Source: JALYUM01 sp036688685
GTDB taxonomy: Bacteria; Pseudomonadota; Gammaproteobacteria; Burkholderiales; Burkholderiaceae_D
Reading direction: 5' to 3'
Length of the DNA stretch: 23,460 bases
NCBI RefSeq assembly: GCF_036688685.1
Contig: NZ_JAQQPS010000038.1
Span: 1-23,460 of the forward strand
Position numbers and translations under genes: made by a program. Below, piece after piece: positions 23,292 through 23,460 of this stretch. A model generated the notes under the pieces. That model did no database searches. It had not been told where the DNA came from and was given only the letters and a program-made list of their open reading frames with translations. Positions within the stretch are counted from its first letter, which is position 1, and every line of letters starts with the position of its first letter.

Positions 23292-23460
23292 ATGACTGGG
23301 AAATTCCTATTACGAGCAGCGATTGTCGATCTCATCAAGAGTCGGGAGCGTACTAACAGCATACAAAAGCGCGATGGGCTTACCTGTAGCGACTCGTGGG
23401 ATCATGTACCCATCCGCAGTTGGCCACTCTTCAAGGCCAGGCACGTTTTGCGTACACTGC
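23292..23460 (+). CDS. partial ORF after repeat copy C, unknown function
   Basis: ATG 23292 has AGGAG at 23279-23283, 8 nt upstream, which is the best ribosome binding site in the right-hand region. The frame stays open for 56 codons to the window edge. The product begins MTGKFLLRAAIVDLIKSRER and continues with polar sequence. It starts 43 nt after repeat copy C, in line with the one-gene-per-repeat layout. Too short to identify; it runs off the window. Confidence 0.45.
   Translation, partial: MTGKFLLRAAIVDLIKSRERTNSIQKRDGLTCSDSWDHVPIRSWPLFKARHVLRTL

Noticed and set aside
23138..23362. 74-codon minus-strand frame over repeat copy C
   Set aside because: It reads through the repeat and has no ribosome binding site or recognisable sequence.

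Overview
This window looks like the chromosome of a GC-rich betaproteobacterium. Oxalobacteraceae (Massilia/Duganella type) is my best guess. The inference rests on gene content: a Xanthomonas/Caulobacter-type TonB receptor, a PEP-CTERM protein with beta-helix repeats, and small membrane proteins of a type VI secretion (T6SS) associated family. No rRNA, tRNA or CRISPR array was seen. Composition splits the window into three parts: a visibly AT-rich left end (1 to about 4.6 kb), a GC-rich core (about 5.7 to 21.0 kb), and a right end of intermediate composition (about 21.25 kb to the edge).

Left end (1-5.5 kb): a one-directional, tightly packed series of toxin-tail-like fragments and membrane proteins. 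Two fragments (1-402 and 1184-1564) keep only a long hydrophobic stretch like that of pore-forming toxins. Each is followed at once by a six-helix membrane protein that could be its immunity protein. A third fragment (2545-2859) overlaps the start of a gene of the 'putative T6SS effector' membrane family (2852-3626, broken by two one-base frameshifts). A paralog of that gene follows (3832-4605), then an exported protein with Asp-box-like motifs (4636-5523).

Core (5.6-21 kb): a likely chitin-oligosaccharide uptake and breakdown cluster holds a TonB-dependent receptor, a terminator, a GH20 beta-N-acetylhexosaminidase without signal peptide, and an overlapping AmpG-like MFS permease. It meets an AraC/GyrI-like regulator on the other strand. 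Next come an exported M20 metallopeptidase, a small membrane-anchored protein, and a tandem pair of secreted beta-helix paralogs, of which only the first keeps a PEP-CTERM anchor. A remnant of a YhcG-type (DUF1016) nuclease follows the second. A PQQ-type soluble sugar dehydrogenase on the minus strand closes the core.

Right end (21.26-23.46 kb): three copies in the same orientation of a ~109-nt imperfect palindromic repeat separate one-gene units, all on the plus strand: a small membrane protein, an exported esterase-like protein (split by a frameshift), and a partial ORF at the edge. The layout resembles a cassette array, but the repeats lack the canonical integron attC core.

All three frameshifts can be repaired by adding one base to a short homopolymer run. 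They may therefore be sequencing errors rather than real gene decay.
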